Part shown: positions 14,120-23,043 of the stretch, in pieces
How the letters are laid out: every line of letters starts with the position of its first letter
Numbering within the stretch: the stretch's first letter is position 1
NCBI RefSeq assembly: GCF_000282475.1
Contig: NZ_AKJF01000055.1
Coordinates: forward strand, 19,692-83,691
Direction: 5' to 3'
DNA: 64,000 nucleotides
Source: Pseudomonas sp. GM78
GTDB taxonomy: Bacteria > Pseudomonadota > Gammaproteobacteria > Pseudomonadales > Pseudomonadaceae
The notes under the pieces: generated by a model
What the model saw: only the letters and a program-made list of their open reading frames with translations
Told to the model about the DNA's origin: nothing
The model's database searches: none
Translations under genes and position numbers: made by a program

Positions 14120-16135
14120 ATGCCCACGGAAATCCCTAACGGTGCAGAGGTGTATCGGGAGGCGTATTTTCGTGGGCTGCATCCTGACCCGGACGTCTGG
14201 GTCGATGAGTGGGCCGATGAGTACATGCGTATTCCGCGTGACACCGGCGCCGCCGAGCCCGGCCAGTACCGCACCTCACGTACACCGTATGCCCGCGAGC
14301 CGATGCGTTGTCTGTCGCCGGCTCACCCCTGCAAGCGCGTGGTCACCATGGTGGCCTCGCAACTGATGAAAACGCAGATCGCATTGAACTGGATCGGCGG
14401 CCTGATCCACATGGCGCCATCCAACATCCTGACCTTGTTGCCGAGCCTGGGCCTGGCCAAGCGGGTGTCTTCACGGATCGGTAAAACCATCAAGGCCACA
14501 CCGGTACTGCGCGAACGGGTGGCTTCCAGTCGCTCGCGGGACTCACGCAACACCATGGACACCAAAGAGTTCGAGGGTGGTTCGTTGTACGTGACCACAG
14601 CGGGCTCGGCAGCCAACCTGTCGGAGCTGTCGGCGCGCTACGTATACGGTGACGAGATTGACCGTTGGGAAGTGGATATCGGCGAAGAGGGCGACCCTAT
14701 TGAACTCGCGGAAACGCGGGGCAGTACGTTCGGCCGCAATGCGAAGTTTTACTTTTCCAGCTCACCGACGATCAAGGGCGCATCGCGTATCTCTGATCTG
14801 TTCGAGGGCAGCGACCAACGTTACTACTACGTGCCGTGTCCCACTTGCGGGCACATGCAAATCCTCGAATGGGAACGACTGCATTACTCGAAGGATTACA
14901 GTGTGGTGCATTACCAGTGTGCTGGGCCTGAGTGCGACGTGCTGATCGACGAGTACCACAAGGGTGAAATGCTCGCCAAGGGTGAGTGGCGTGCTCATGC
15001 TGAAGGTGATGGCGAGACAGTCGGCTTCCACCTCAATGCGCTGTATTCGCCGCTCGGCTGGATGGACTGGAAGTCGCTGGCCAAGCAGTTCGAAAAGGCC
15101 AAAAAGGCCCAGGCCAAAGGCGACCTTGAACCGATGCAGGTGTTCTACAACACCCGCCTGGCGAAGGTGTGGGACAGCGCGCAAGAGCAAACCAAGGCCG
15201 ATGTATTGCGAGCACGGGCGCGGCTGGAAGGCTACGCCCTCGGTTCGCTGCCGTCCGCGGTGCTGATGCTCACTGGCTCTGTCGACGTTCAGGCCAACCG
15301 CCTGGAGTTCATGGCGATGGGCTGGGGTGTCGGTATGGAACGCTGGGTTGTCGACTTCCAGATCGTCGCCGGTGATCCTGCTGACGAACGTACCTGGGCT
15401 GCGTTAGACGAATTGCTCAAGGCTAAATATCGCCACCCCTGTGGTGTCGGACTTGGCATTCTCGCGGTAGCCGTCGACTCCGGTGGCCACCATACCGATG
15501 AGGTCTATCAGTTCTGCCGCGTTCGCCGCTGGAGGAATGTGTTCGCCATCAAGGGCGCGAGCAAGCCTGGTAAGCCGGTGATTGCTCAGCGTCCGTCGAT
15601 GGTCGACGTGACCTGGAAGGGCCAGACCGAACGCAACGGCGCCGAGCTGTGGTTCGTCGGTACCGACACGGCCAAGGACTGGATCTATAACCGCTATCCG
15701 TTCGAATCTGGCCCGGGTGCACTGCACTTTGCCAATGACCTGCCGGACGACTTCTTCGACCAGTGCGTCGCGGAGCGCAAGGTTGCGCGCTACATACGCG
15801 GACACAAACGCATTGAGTGGGTCAAGGGCAAGGCCGAGCGAAACGAAGCACTCGACTTGATGGTGTATTGCTTGGCCATGGCGCATTACCTGGGCCTCAA
15901 CCGTTACAAGGAGCACGACTGGGAGCGAGTGCGTCAGTCCCTGGCGCAGTCGGGTTTGTTCGACGACGCAATGGGTATCAAGCCTGTTCAAGGCGAACGC
16001 ATCACTGGACCAGCATCACCCGTTGCTGCAGCGCAATCGGCTCCACAATCTATTGCTCCGATCGTGCAATCGCGACCGGCAGCACCGCCACCTCAACGCC
16101 GCAGCTCCACCAGCGGTTACCTGAAGAGACGCTGA
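14120..16135 (+). CDS. Terminase large subunit (lambda gpA family)
   Basis: 671 residues of the phage terminase GpA family: PGQYRTSRTPYAREPMR, VVTMVASQLMKTQIALNW (adenine/Walker A-like region), YVYGDEIDRWE (Walker B with catalytic acid), and a C-terminal nuclease part with VDVQANRLEFMAMGWG and VAVDSGGHHTDEV. It cuts concatemers at cos and drives DNA into the prohead. The C-terminal 50 residues are Pro/Ala/Gln-rich. Confidence 0.93.
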   Translation: MPTEIPNGAEVYREAYFRGLHPDPDVWVDEWADEYMRIPRDTGAAEPGQYRTSRTPYAREPMRCLSPAHPCKRVVTMVASQLMKTQIALNWIGGLIHMAPSNILTLLPSLGLAKRVSSRIGKTIKATPVLRERVASSRSRDSRNTMDTKEFEGGSLYVTTAGSAANLSELSARYVYGDEIDRWEVDIGEEGDPIELAETRGSTFGRNAKFYFSSSPTIKGASRISDLFEGSDQRYYYVPCPTCGHMQILEWERLHYSKDYSVVHYQCAGPECDVLIDEYHKGEMLAKGEWRAHAEGDGETVGFHLNALYSPLGWMDWKSLAKQFEKAKKAQAKGDLEPMQVFYNTRLAKVWDSAQEQTKADVLRARARLEGYALGSLPSAVLMLTGSVDVQANRLEFMAMGWGVGMERWVVDFQIVAGDPADERTWAALDELLKAKYRHPCGVGLGILAVAVDSGGHHTDEVYQFCRVRRWRNVFAIKGASKPGKPVIAQRPSMVDVTWKGQTERNGAELWFVGTDTAKDWIYNRYPFESGPGALHFANDLPDDFFDQCVAERKVARYIRGHKRIEWVKGKAERNEALDLMVYCLAMAHYLGLNRYKEHDWERVRQSLAQSGLFDDAMGIKPVQGERITGPASPVAAAQSAPQSIAPIVQSRPAAPPPQRRSSTSGYLKRR

Positions 16136-16136
16136 T

Positions 16137-16343
16137 ATGTCCTTTACCCAAAAGCACCTCGACGCGGTTGAGACGGCCATCGCACGCGGTGAAAAAGTCG
16201 TGCGCTACACCGACCGTACCGTGGAATACCGCACCATCGACGAACTGCTTAAAGCGCGCGAAGAAATCCGCGCATCGCTGATCAGCGCTGCCGGGCCGCG
16301 CTCTCGCGTGGTTCGGCTATACCACGGAGGCAAGGGACTCTGA
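16137..16343 (+). CDS. gpW-like head completion protein
   Basis: 68 residues, MSFTQKHLDAVETAIARGEK to YHGGKGL. It matches the small gpW-type head-tail joining proteins found between terminase and portal in lambda-like heads. It stabilises filled heads and prepares tail attachment. It overlaps the portal gene by one base. Confidence 0.75.
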   Translation: MSFTQKHLDAVETAIARGEKVVRYTDRTVEYRTIDELLKAREEIRASLISAAGPRSRVVRLYHGGKGL

Positions 16344-17824
16344 TGGCCCGTCACTTTCCGACACTGACCCGTAACGGATTCGTGTTGCCGTCGAACATCA
16401 AGGCCAGTTACGAAGGCGCCGGAGAGGGCCGCCGCTCCACTGGCTGGGATGCTCCGGATAACGGGATCAACAGCATCAACACCCCGGCACTGCGCAACCT
16501 GCGTTCTCGTTCCCGGGCAGCGGTTCGCAATGACCCGTACGCCTATAACGTGATCGACAAACGCGTCAGCAACTTAATCGGTACCGGCATTACCCCGCGA
16601 CCGAAAACCGACGACGAAGCTCTGCGTAAATTACTGCAGGAGCTTTGGGATGACTGGGTCGATGAGTCTGATGCTGATGAGCGCACCGACTTCAACGGCC
16701 AGCAGGCGCTGGTCGCGCGCACGGTGGAAACCTCGGGCGAATGCTTCGTGCGCCTCCGGCCGCGCAGTCTTAATGAAGGCCTGGCGGTGCCGTTGCAGCT
16801 GCAGATACTGGCCCCGGAGTTCGTGCCGCACGACAAGTTCGAAACCACCAAAAACGGTAACGTCATTCGCGCCGGGATCGAGTTCACACCCGACGGCAAG
16901 CGCGTGGCGTACTGGATGTACCTGTCGCATCCGCGCGACGCCTCGTCGCTGAACGCCGGCTACAACCGATTGGTTCGCGTGCCAGCGGCGCAGGTACTGC
17001 ATATCTTCGAGCCGGTCGAGCCAGGCCAGTTGCGTGGTGTGCCGCGCTTGTCACCGGTGCTCAAACGCCTGCGCAGCCTCGACAACTACGATGACGCGGT
17101 GCTGTTCCGCCAGGAAGTGGCCAACCTGTTTGCCGGTTTCATCAGTCGGCCAGCGCCGGACTCAGGTCCTGTGCCGAGGGATCCGGTCACCGGCCAGCCG
17201 CTGAGTCTGGATGGAGACGGCTTCACGCCGATGGTCGCACTGGAACCCGGCACCATGCAGGAGCTGGGACCAGGTGAAGAGGTCGAGTTTTCCAAGCCGC
17301 CAGACGCGGGCAATAACTACCCCGACTTCATGCGACAGCAACTGATGGCAGCCGCTGCCGGTACCGGAACACCGTATGAAATCCTCACCGGCGATATGCG
17401 CGAGGTTAATGACCGGGCGTTGCGGGTCGTGCTCAACGAGTTCCGCCGTCGATTGGAACAACTGCAGTTCAGCGTGTACGTGCACCAGCTGTGTCGCCCA
17501 GTGCGGGCGGCCTGGATGGACATGGCGGTGCTGTCCGGCGTATTGCGCCTGGACGCTTATGCCCAGCGCCGACGCGAATACCTTCGAACCCGTTGGGTGC
17601 CGCAAGGCTGGGCTTACATCCAGCCGGTGCAGGACGTCCAGGCGCGGCGGATGGAAGTCCAAGCCGGCTTCGCCTCGCGCAGTGAGATGGTCCTGCGCAC
17701 TGGTTACGACGCCGAAACAGTCGACGCCGAAAACGCCGCCGATCTCGCCCGAGCCACGACGCTGGGTCTCAGTTACACCACTCTCGATACTTTCGTCCCC
17801 ATCGACGATAAGGAGCAACCATGA
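16343..17824 (+). CDS. Portal protein (lambda gpB family)
   Basis: 493 residues with typical portal segments: NTPALRNLRSRSRAAVRNDPYA, ISRPAPDSG, GNNYPDFMRQQLMAAAAGTGTPYEILTGDM and LRTRWVPQGWAYIQPV. It forms the dodecameric DNA entry ring at one capsid vertex. It overlaps the protease gene by 4 bases. Confidence 0.93.
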   Translation: MARHFPTLTRNGFVLPSNIKASYEGAGEGRRSTGWDAPDNGINSINTPALRNLRSRSRAAVRNDPYAYNVIDKRVSNLIGTGITPRPKTDDEALRKLLQELWDDWVDESDADERTDFNGQQALVARTVETSGECFVRLRPRSLNEGLAVPLQLQILAPEFVPHDKFETTKNGNVIRAGIEFTPDGKRVAYWMYLSHPRDASSLNAGYNRLVRVPAAQVLHIFEPVEPGQLRGVPRLSPVLKRLRSLDNYDDAVLFRQEVANLFAGFISRPAPDSGPVPRDPVTGQPLSLDGDGFTPMVALEPGTMQELGPGEEVEFSKPPDAGNNYPDFMRQQLMAAAAGTGTPYEILTGDMREVNDRALRVVLNEFRRRLEQLQFSVYVHQLCRPVRAAWMDMAVLSGVLRLDAYAQRRREYLRTRWVPQGWAYIQPVQDVQARRMEVQAGFASRSEMVLRTGYDAETVDAENAADLARATTLGLSYTTLDTFVPIDDKEQP

Positions 17825-18981
17825 GCAAAAAAGCGCGACCGCGCGTTTACAACCGCGCCGGCAAGCGCGTGCAGGTGCAGGATAAAACCTGGTACGCGCT
17901 GCAAGTCAGCGGTGAGGCCGCCGAGCGAGTAATCGAGGTCTTCGTGTATGGCGAGATCGGTACCTGGGGCATCACCGCCAATCAGTTTGTGCAGGACCTG
18001 CGAGCCATGGACGACGGCGTCTCGCCGGTGATCGCGGCCTTCAATAGTATCGGCGGCGATCTGTTCGATGGCCTGGCCATGCACAACGCATTGTCGAGAC
18101 TGGGTGAACGCTGCACCGGCCGCATTGATGCTTTGGCCGCTAGTGCCGCCAGCGTGGCAGTGTGCGGCGCGCACCGGGTGGTGATCGCGTCCAATGCGAT
18201 GTTGATGATCCACAATCCCTATACCTATACCGGTGGTGATGCGGAGGACTTTCGCCGAGTCGCCGATGTGCTGGACCAGACGCTGGAGGCGATCATCGCG
18301 GCCTACAAGGCCAAGGCCCCGGACATCGACGAAACCGAGCTACGGCGGATGGTCAACGCTGAAACCTGGCTGACCGCTGGTGAGGCGGTGGCGCTGGGCC
18401 TGGCTGATGAGATCGGCGACGGTGTCACGGTCAAAGCGTGTCTCGGCCAAGGCGCTGTGCTTCAGCGTTACCAACACGCGCCGGCGGATTTGCTGGCCCA
18501 GCTGGACGAGGCGCCCGAGCCGGATCCGGAGCTTGAGCCTGTGCTGGACGATCCACCTCAGACACCACCCGTGGTCGACTCGGCCAAGCTGGCCTTGATG
18601 ATCACCCAGCGTTGCGCCGAGTCAGGTATTAGCAACCTGGTTGAGCCGTTGCTGAATTCCACCAAGCTCGAAAGCGAAGCGATCGTCCAGGCCGGACTGA
18701 CCCGCGCCAAGGCCGTGAATGACCTTTGTGTGGCCGCTCGCTTGCCGGAGTTTAGTGCCGAGTACGTTGCGGCAGGGCTGGATACAGCGGCCGTTCGAGC
18801 GCGTCTGTTCGACAAGATCGTCACCAGTGGCAAGGGCTTCGAAATCGATAACAGTTTGCCGCTGGACAATGACCCGGCGCCGAAGGTGCTAGCCAAACAA
18901 CCCGATCCCACTTCGATCTGGGCCGCTCGACAAGCCGCTCAATCCGGAACTGCGCACGGCGCGAAAGGAGCAAGACCATGA
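17821..18981 (+). CDS. ClpP-like prohead maturation protease with scaffold tail
   Basis: 386 residues. The first 200 are a ClpP/S14-like protease: FNSIGGDLFDG, the nucleophile Ser in ALAASAASVAVCGAH, and HNPYTYTGGDAEDF. The remainder is acidic and helical and probably serves as an internal scaffold, like lambda gpC/Nu3. It overlaps both neighbours by 4 bases. Confidence 0.88.
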   Translation: MSKKARPRVYNRAGKRVQVQDKTWYALQVSGEAAERVIEVFVYGEIGTWGITANQFVQDLRAMDDGVSPVIAAFNSIGGDLFDGLAMHNALSRLGERCTGRIDALAASAASVAVCGAHRVVIASNAMLMIHNPYTYTGGDAEDFRRVADVLDQTLEAIIAAYKAKAPDIDETELRRMVNAETWLTAGEAVALGLADEIGDGVTVKACLGQGAVLQRYQHAPADLLAQLDEAPEPDPELEPVLDDPPQTPPVVDSAKLALMITQRCAESGISNLVEPLLNSTKLESEAIVQAGLTRAKAVNDLCVAARLPEFSAEYVAAGLDTAAVRARLFDKIVTSGKGFEIDNSLPLDNDPAPKVLAKQPDPTSIWAARQAAQSGTAHGAKGARP

Positions 18982-19322
18982 CCATCAAAAAAGAACCCAT
19001 CCACGCTGGTGAGTTTCTCCTGTCGGAAGGCGCTGGGAACATTTCGCGTGAGTCGATCAACGTCGCCGCCGGCCCGGCGCTGTACCCGGGCCAGATTCTC
19101 GGCCTGGTGACGGCCACCAGTGAATTCGCGCCGTACGCTCCGGCTGCCGACGATGGCAGTGAGACAGCGGTAGCGATTCTCTTCGGTCCGCTGGGTGAGT
19201 CGGATGTGGTGCGCCGTGGTCGCGCGGTGGTGCGATTGGCGGAAGTCAGCGAAGCGCACCTGACGGGGCTCGACGCCGACGCTGAAAAAGATTTGGCCGC
19301 CCATTTCCTGATCGTCCGATAA
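18978..19322 (+). CDS. Capsid decoration protein (gpD family)
   Basis: 114 residues. FLLSEGAGNISRESINVAAG and LYPGQILGLVT are the hallmarks of lambda gpD-type head stabilising trimers. It is placed between the protease and major capsid genes as in lambda. Confidence 0.88.
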   Translation: MTIKKEPIHAGEFLLSEGAGNISRESINVAAGPALYPGQILGLVTATSEFAPYAPAADDGSETAVAILFGPLGESDVVRRGRAVVRLAEVSEAHLTGLDADAEKDLAAHFLIVR

Positions 19323-19343
19323 GTTAATCAGTCAACTTTATGC

Positions 19344-19365
19344 CCCCGCCTTGAGCGGGGTTTTT
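19344..19365 (+). terminator. Terminator between decoration and major capsid genes
   Basis: CCCCGC-CTTGA-GCGGGG followed by TTTTT. It may make the level of capsid transcript differ from that of the upstream head genes or act as an RNA processing site. Confidence 0.6.
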
Positions 19366-19383
19366 CATTTCTGGAGAGTCCCC

Positions 19384-20379
19384 ATGGCCGATATCGCCAT
19401 TTTTGACGACGAAGCGTTCACCGTTACCGCGCTCACCGCTGCACTCAATGAACAACCTTACCTGCCGGGCCGCATCAGCGCGCTGGGTCTGTTTCGCGAA
19501 GAAGGTGTCACGACCCTGACCGTACAGATTGAAAAGGATGGAGACACCCTGGCGTTGGTACCGGCCGGTGAGCGGGGGAGTTCTGGCCTGGTGGTCGCAG
19601 CCAGCAAGCGCAACCTGATTCCATTCAACACCGTGCACTTGCCCGAACGCTTTACCATCAAGGCCGACGAGATCCAGGGCATTCGCGCCTTCGGTACCCG
19701 CACCGAATTGCAGGCGGTGCAAGACGTGGTCAATGCTCGCCTTGCGAAAGCACGTCGTCAGTTGGACGCGACGCATGAGTTCCAGCGCATGGGCGCCCTC
19801 AACGGCCTGATCCTTGATGCCGATGGTTCGACGGTGCTGTTGGACCTTTATGATCGCTTCGGTGTGCAGCGACAGAAGCTGCCCATGGGCCTGGCCGATC
19901 CGGCTACCGAGCTGCGGGTCAAATGTGGCGAAGCGCTGGATATGCAGGAGGATGCGCTGGGCAGCGTCACCAGCACCAGTTCCCGTGCCTTCTGCGGTAA
20001 GAATTTCTGGAACAAGCTGATCGTTCACAAGGCGGTCAAGGAGACTTACCTCAACAGCCAGCAAGCAGCGGCCTTGCGTGGTGATGCCCGGGAGAGCTTC
20101 GAGTTTGGCGGCATTATCTGGGAGCGCTACCGTGGAAAGGTCGCGGGTGTGTCGTTCGTGCACGACGACAAGGCGTTGCTGGTCCCTGAGGGCGTGCCGG
20201 ATTTGTATATCTCGGTGTTCGCCCCGGCCGACTACATGGAAACGGTCAACACCCAGGGCATTCCGTACTACAGCATGATCGAGCCACTGCCGTTCAACAA
20301 AGGCATGGCCGGTGAAGCCCAGTCCAACCCGCTGCACCTGTGCACGCGACCCCGCGCTCAGATCCTTTTGGAACTCTGA
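19384..20379 (+). CDS. Major capsid protein (lambda gpE family)
   Basis: 331 residues. MADIAIFDDEAFTVTALTAALN and the following PGRISALGLFREEGVTTLTV are the standard opening of the gpE/phage_cap_E family, with EFQRMGALNGLIL and ISVFAPADYMETV further on. GGAG lies before the ATG at 19384. It forms the icosahedral shell. Confidence 0.93.
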   Translation: MADIAIFDDEAFTVTALTAALNEQPYLPGRISALGLFREEGVTTLTVQIEKDGDTLALVPAGERGSSGLVVAASKRNLIPFNTVHLPERFTIKADEIQGIRAFGTRTELQAVQDVVNARLAKARRQLDATHEFQRMGALNGLILDADGSTVLLDLYDRFGVQRQKLPMGLADPATELRVKCGEALDMQEDALGSVTSTSSRAFCGKNFWNKLIVHKAVKETYLNSQQAAALRGDARESFEFGGIIWERYRGKVAGVSFVHDDKALLVPEGVPDLYISVFAPADYMETVNTQGIPYYSMIEPLPFNKGMAGEAQSNPLHLCTRPRAQILLEL

Positions 20380-20381
20380 CC

Positions 20382-20702
20382 ATGGCCTTTCGCGACCTGA
20401 TAGCGGAAGTCGATGCGGTGGTGTTCGAGACTCTGGGCGACACCGCGCGTATCGAGGGTCGCGACGAGCCGGTCCTTGGCATGTTTGCCGCACCCTGGCT
20501 TCAGCCAAAGTTCGGCAAGCTCAACACGGGCCTGCGCGAACCTCGGTTCGAGATTCGCGTCAGCGATTCGCACGGACTGGAACAGGGTCTGCTGGTCACC
20601 ATTGAATTGCCCGAGTTGGACGGTGGCGGCGAGTACGACTTGCTGCAGCTTGAGCCGAGCGGTGACGGCCTGGTCGCCTTAATCTTGAGGATGCGTGCAT
20701 GA
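20382..20702 (+). CDS. Head-tail attachment protein (gpFII-like)
   Basis: 106 residues, MAFRDLIAEVDAVVFETLGD to ILRMRA, beta-rich, in the gpFII position after the capsid gene. It should connect the head to the tail and so marks the boundary where the lambda-type head meets the contractile tail module. Confidence 0.7.
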   Translation: MAFRDLIAEVDAVVFETLGDTARIEGRDEPVLGMFAAPWLQPKFGKLNTGLREPRFEIRVSDSHGLEQGLLVTIELPELDGGGEYDLLQLEPSGDGLVALILRMRA

Positions 20703-21364
20703 GTGTCGGTAGCTATTTCAAGCCATCGGCTGCTGGCGGGATGCTTTCTATCCAGTCCTCGGCGGTGGACCTGAAAGCCCTCGAAGAATTTGCCAAGGTG
20801 GTGCCCAAAGCCGCCGCCGCAGCTCAACGTCGGGCGATCAATAAAACCTTGGGTTGGCTGCGCACCCACATTGCGCGAGCAGTCAGCCGGCAAGAGCGCA
20901 TTGCCGTTGCTGCGGTTCGGCAGCGCTTGCGCAGCTACCCCGTCACCGGCGGGTCCACCAGCGGCAAGTTGTGGTTCGGTCTCAACGCCATCGAGTCCAG
21001 CCGGATCGGTCGAGCGCGACAGACTGGCCGCGGGGTCTCAGTGGCCGGGCGGCGGTACCAGGGTGCCTTCCTGAAGAAGGTCTATGGCAACAAGCCCGAC
21101 ATCTGGATCCGCACCGCGAGCAAGCACTTCAATGCGGACGACTACCCCGATAGCACAGTGTCGGGGGGCGGGGGTGTCAGTTCGGGATGGGTCGCGGAAA
21201 ACGGCAACCGCTTTCCACTGGTCAAAGCCAAAGTATCGCTTGAGCAAGCCCGTCCGCACTTCCATACCTGGATCAAGCGGGCCGACGCTCGGTTGCTAGA
21301 AATCCTGCGACAGGAATTCAACTTTGAGCTGCAGAAGCACCTGAAGAGGATCGCCCATGTCTGA
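20699..21364 (+). CDS. Tail completion protein (lambda gpZ-like)
   Basis: 221 residues. KAAAAAQRRAINKTLGWLRTHIARAVS and the basic RIGRARQTGRGVSVAGRRY segment are typical of minor tail protein Z. It probably helps join the finished tail to the head. It overlaps the preceding gene by 4 bases and the next by 8. Confidence 0.8.
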   Translation: MSVGSYFKPSAAGGMLSIQSSAVDLKALEEFAKVVPKAAAAAQRRAINKTLGWLRTHIARAVSRQERIAVAAVRQRLRSYPVTGGSTSGKLWFGLNAIESSRIGRARQTGRGVSVAGRRYQGAFLKKVYGNKPDIWIRTASKHFNADDYPDSTVSGGGGVSSGWVAENGNRFPLVKAKVSLEQARPHFHTWIKRADARLLEILRQEFNFELQKHLKRIAHV

Positions 21365-21887
21365 GGAGCCTTTTCGCCTGGACCACCTTTATCAGGCGAT
21401 CGAGCAGCATCTGTCGAGCAATCTGTCTGGCATCAAAGCGGTGACAGCCTGGCCCAACATCAAGGATCGCATTGCGTTGCCGGTGGTGTTCGTTGAATTG
21501 TCCGAAATGGAGCCGGGGGACGATATTGGTACCGGCGAAACGACCCTGGTCTGTCGGTTCGAAGCGAGGATCATCGTTGATCCCATCCTCCCCAAACACT
21601 GCCAGCAGGCTGTTCATTTGGCCGCACAGTTGGCAGTGTTGTTGCGCATGCAAACCTGGGGTTTGGCCGTGGAGCCTGCCGAGTTCGTTCAAGCCACACA
21701 GGATTGGACCAGGCCGGAGCTCGACGGTTACATAGTCTGGCTGGTGGAGTGGACTCATCAAATCTATCTGGGCGTTGAAGAATGGCCTTGGCCGGATGAG
21801 CCGCCCGGCTCGTTGGTATTCGGTTTTAGCCCGGACACCGGCCCAGGCCATGAGGGCAAGTACGTCGCGCCCGAGTTGTTGGAATGA
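21357..21887 (+). CDS. Conserved phage protein, probable tail terminator
   Basis: 176 residues, MSEEPFRLDHLYQAIEQHL to YVAPELLE. The N-terminal pattern, with WPNIKDRIALPVVFVELSEMEPGDD and then an alternating strand/helix part, is like phage tail terminator proteins of the Mu gp37 / lambda gpU fold. It sits exactly between head-joining and baseplate genes. The assignment is by position and general pattern. Confidence 0.5.
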   Translation: MSEEPFRLDHLYQAIEQHLSSNLSGIKAVTAWPNIKDRIALPVVFVELSEMEPGDDIGTGETTLVCRFEARIIVDPILPKHCQQAVHLAAQLAVLLRMQTWGLAVEPAEFVQATQDWTRPELDGYIVWLVEWTHQIYLGVEEWPWPDEPPGSLVFGFSPDTGPGHEGKYVAPELLE

Positions 21888-22450
21888 GTGGGTATGCGTT
21901 AGCGCAGCATGATCGGATGCTTGCCGGCGTGGCGCTGGCCACTTACGTCGTCGCCCTGGATCTTACAGGGTCACCGCCGATGTGCCGCGTCTCTAATGGC
22001 GAGTGGACCAGCGCCTGGGTGCGCTGGCACAGCCTCGCGGCCGGCAAGGCCCGCCACTGGCGCGCGCCCAGCATGGGCGAGCAGGGCATGTTGATCAGCC
22101 CCAGTGGCGACCCGGCGCAAGGCACCTTTGTGCCTGGCCTGTACGGCGATGCCGGCCCGCCGCCGGACAACCGCGACCATGTGGAGGTGTGGCGGTTCGA
22201 CGATGGTGGCTCGCTGGTCTACGACTGGGAGGCGAACACGTACACCATCACGCTGCCAACCGGCACCGTCACCATCAAGGTGGGGGCTTCGGTAGCGACC
22301 GTTACGGATAACGCCGTGTCGGTCGAGTCGACGGCCATCACCTTGAAAGGGGCGGTGAAGGTTGACGGCCCGTTACTCGTAACGGGCGCGGTCACCGGTC
22401 AATCCACAATCATGGATGCCGCTGGCAACAGCAATAACCACTCGCATTGA
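21884..22450 (+). CDS. Baseplate spike protein (P2 gpV-like)
   Basis: 188 residues. An N-terminal OB-fold region (CRVSNGEWTSAWVRWHSLAAG, SPSGDPAQGTFVPGLYGD) is followed by a repetitive beta-helix (TITLPTGTVTIKVGASVATVTDNAVSV) and a His-rich tip NSNNHSH. This is the P2 V / R-pyocin spike layout. The final H-x-H may bind a metal ion at the spike tip, as in P2 V. Confidence 0.85.
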   Translation: MSGYALAQHDRMLAGVALATYVVALDLTGSPPMCRVSNGEWTSAWVRWHSLAAGKARHWRAPSMGEQGMLISPSGDPAQGTFVPGLYGDAGPPPDNRDHVEVWRFDDGGSLVYDWEANTYTITLPTGTVTIKVGASVATVTDNAVSVESTAITLKGAVKVDGPLLVTGAVTGQSTIMDAAGNSNNHSH

Positions 22451-22467
22451 TAGTGACCTTCCTACAG

Positions 22468-22489
22468 CCCGCCGCGTGCGGGTTTTTTT
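22468..22489 (+). terminator. Terminator after gpV
   Basis: CCCGC-CGCGT-GCGGG followed by TTTTTTT. It is located between the spike gene and the next small gene. Confidence 0.7.
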
Positions 22490-22504
22490 ATGCCCGGAGA
22501 ACCC

Positions 22505-22711
22505 ATGTCGAAAACCAAGGAAGTCGCGCCGGCTGTTGTGGCTGCGCCGAAAACCACCCGCTTTCGCGACAAGTTGTACACCTCCCGCAAGGTGATTTTG
22601 CCGGACGGCGCGTCGCTGTCCGTGGTCCAGGGCGTGGCCGAAGTTGAGAGCGATGACGCCCCGGCCTTGGCGCATATGCAGGCGCACCCCGAGTTTGAGC
22701 CCCTGGAGTAA
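22505..22711 (+). CDS. Small tail-module protein
   Basis: 68 residues, MSKTKEVAPAVVAAPKTTRF to EFEPLE. The charged, partly disordered N-terminus precedes a small beta unit (KLYTSRKVILPDGASLSVVQGVAEV). GGAG lies before the ATG. Its place between V and W suggests a baseplate or assembly factor. Function unknown. Confidence 0.6.
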   Translation: MSKTKEVAPAVVAAPKTTRFRDKLYTSRKVILPDGASLSVVQGVAEVESDDAPALAHMQAHPEFEPLE

Positions 22712-22716
22712 CCACC

Positions 22717-23043
22717 ATGATTGGAATGGATCGCCACACCGGCCTGCCGTTGTCTGGCCTTGCCCATTTGCGGCAATCCATTGCAGACATTTTGACCACG
22801 CCACAAGGCAGCCGGCGGATGCAGCCGGAGTACGGCAGTTTGTTGCGCCGCTTCGTCGATCTGCCGGCGACAGCCGGCTGGCGCAGCGCCGTTCAGGCCG
22901 AAGTCAGTCGGGCGATTGGTCGCTGGGAGACTCGGTTGAAACTTGAATCGGTTCGCGTCACGGCTGTGCTCGAGGGGCAAATCACCTTTGAGTTGAAAGG
23001 TGAGTACCTGGGCGACAGTGTTTTATTGGAGGTTTCAGCATGA
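22717..23043 (+). CDS. Baseplate wedge protein (P2 gpW / gp25-like)
   Basis: 108 residues of the gp25/gpW lysozyme-like family: LSGLAHLRQSIADILTTPQGSRRMQPEYGSLL is diagnostic. It links the sheath and baseplate. The stop overlaps the start of gpJ. Confidence 0.9.
   Translation: MIGMDRHTGLPLSGLAHLRQSIADILTTPQGSRRMQPEYGSLLRRFVDLPATAGWRSAVQAEVSRAIGRWETRLKLESVRVTAVLEGQITFELKGEYLGDSVLLEVSA

Noticed and set aside
19324-20508. 394-codon open frame on the minus strand
   Set aside because: Antisense to the major capsid gene, which is clearly real.
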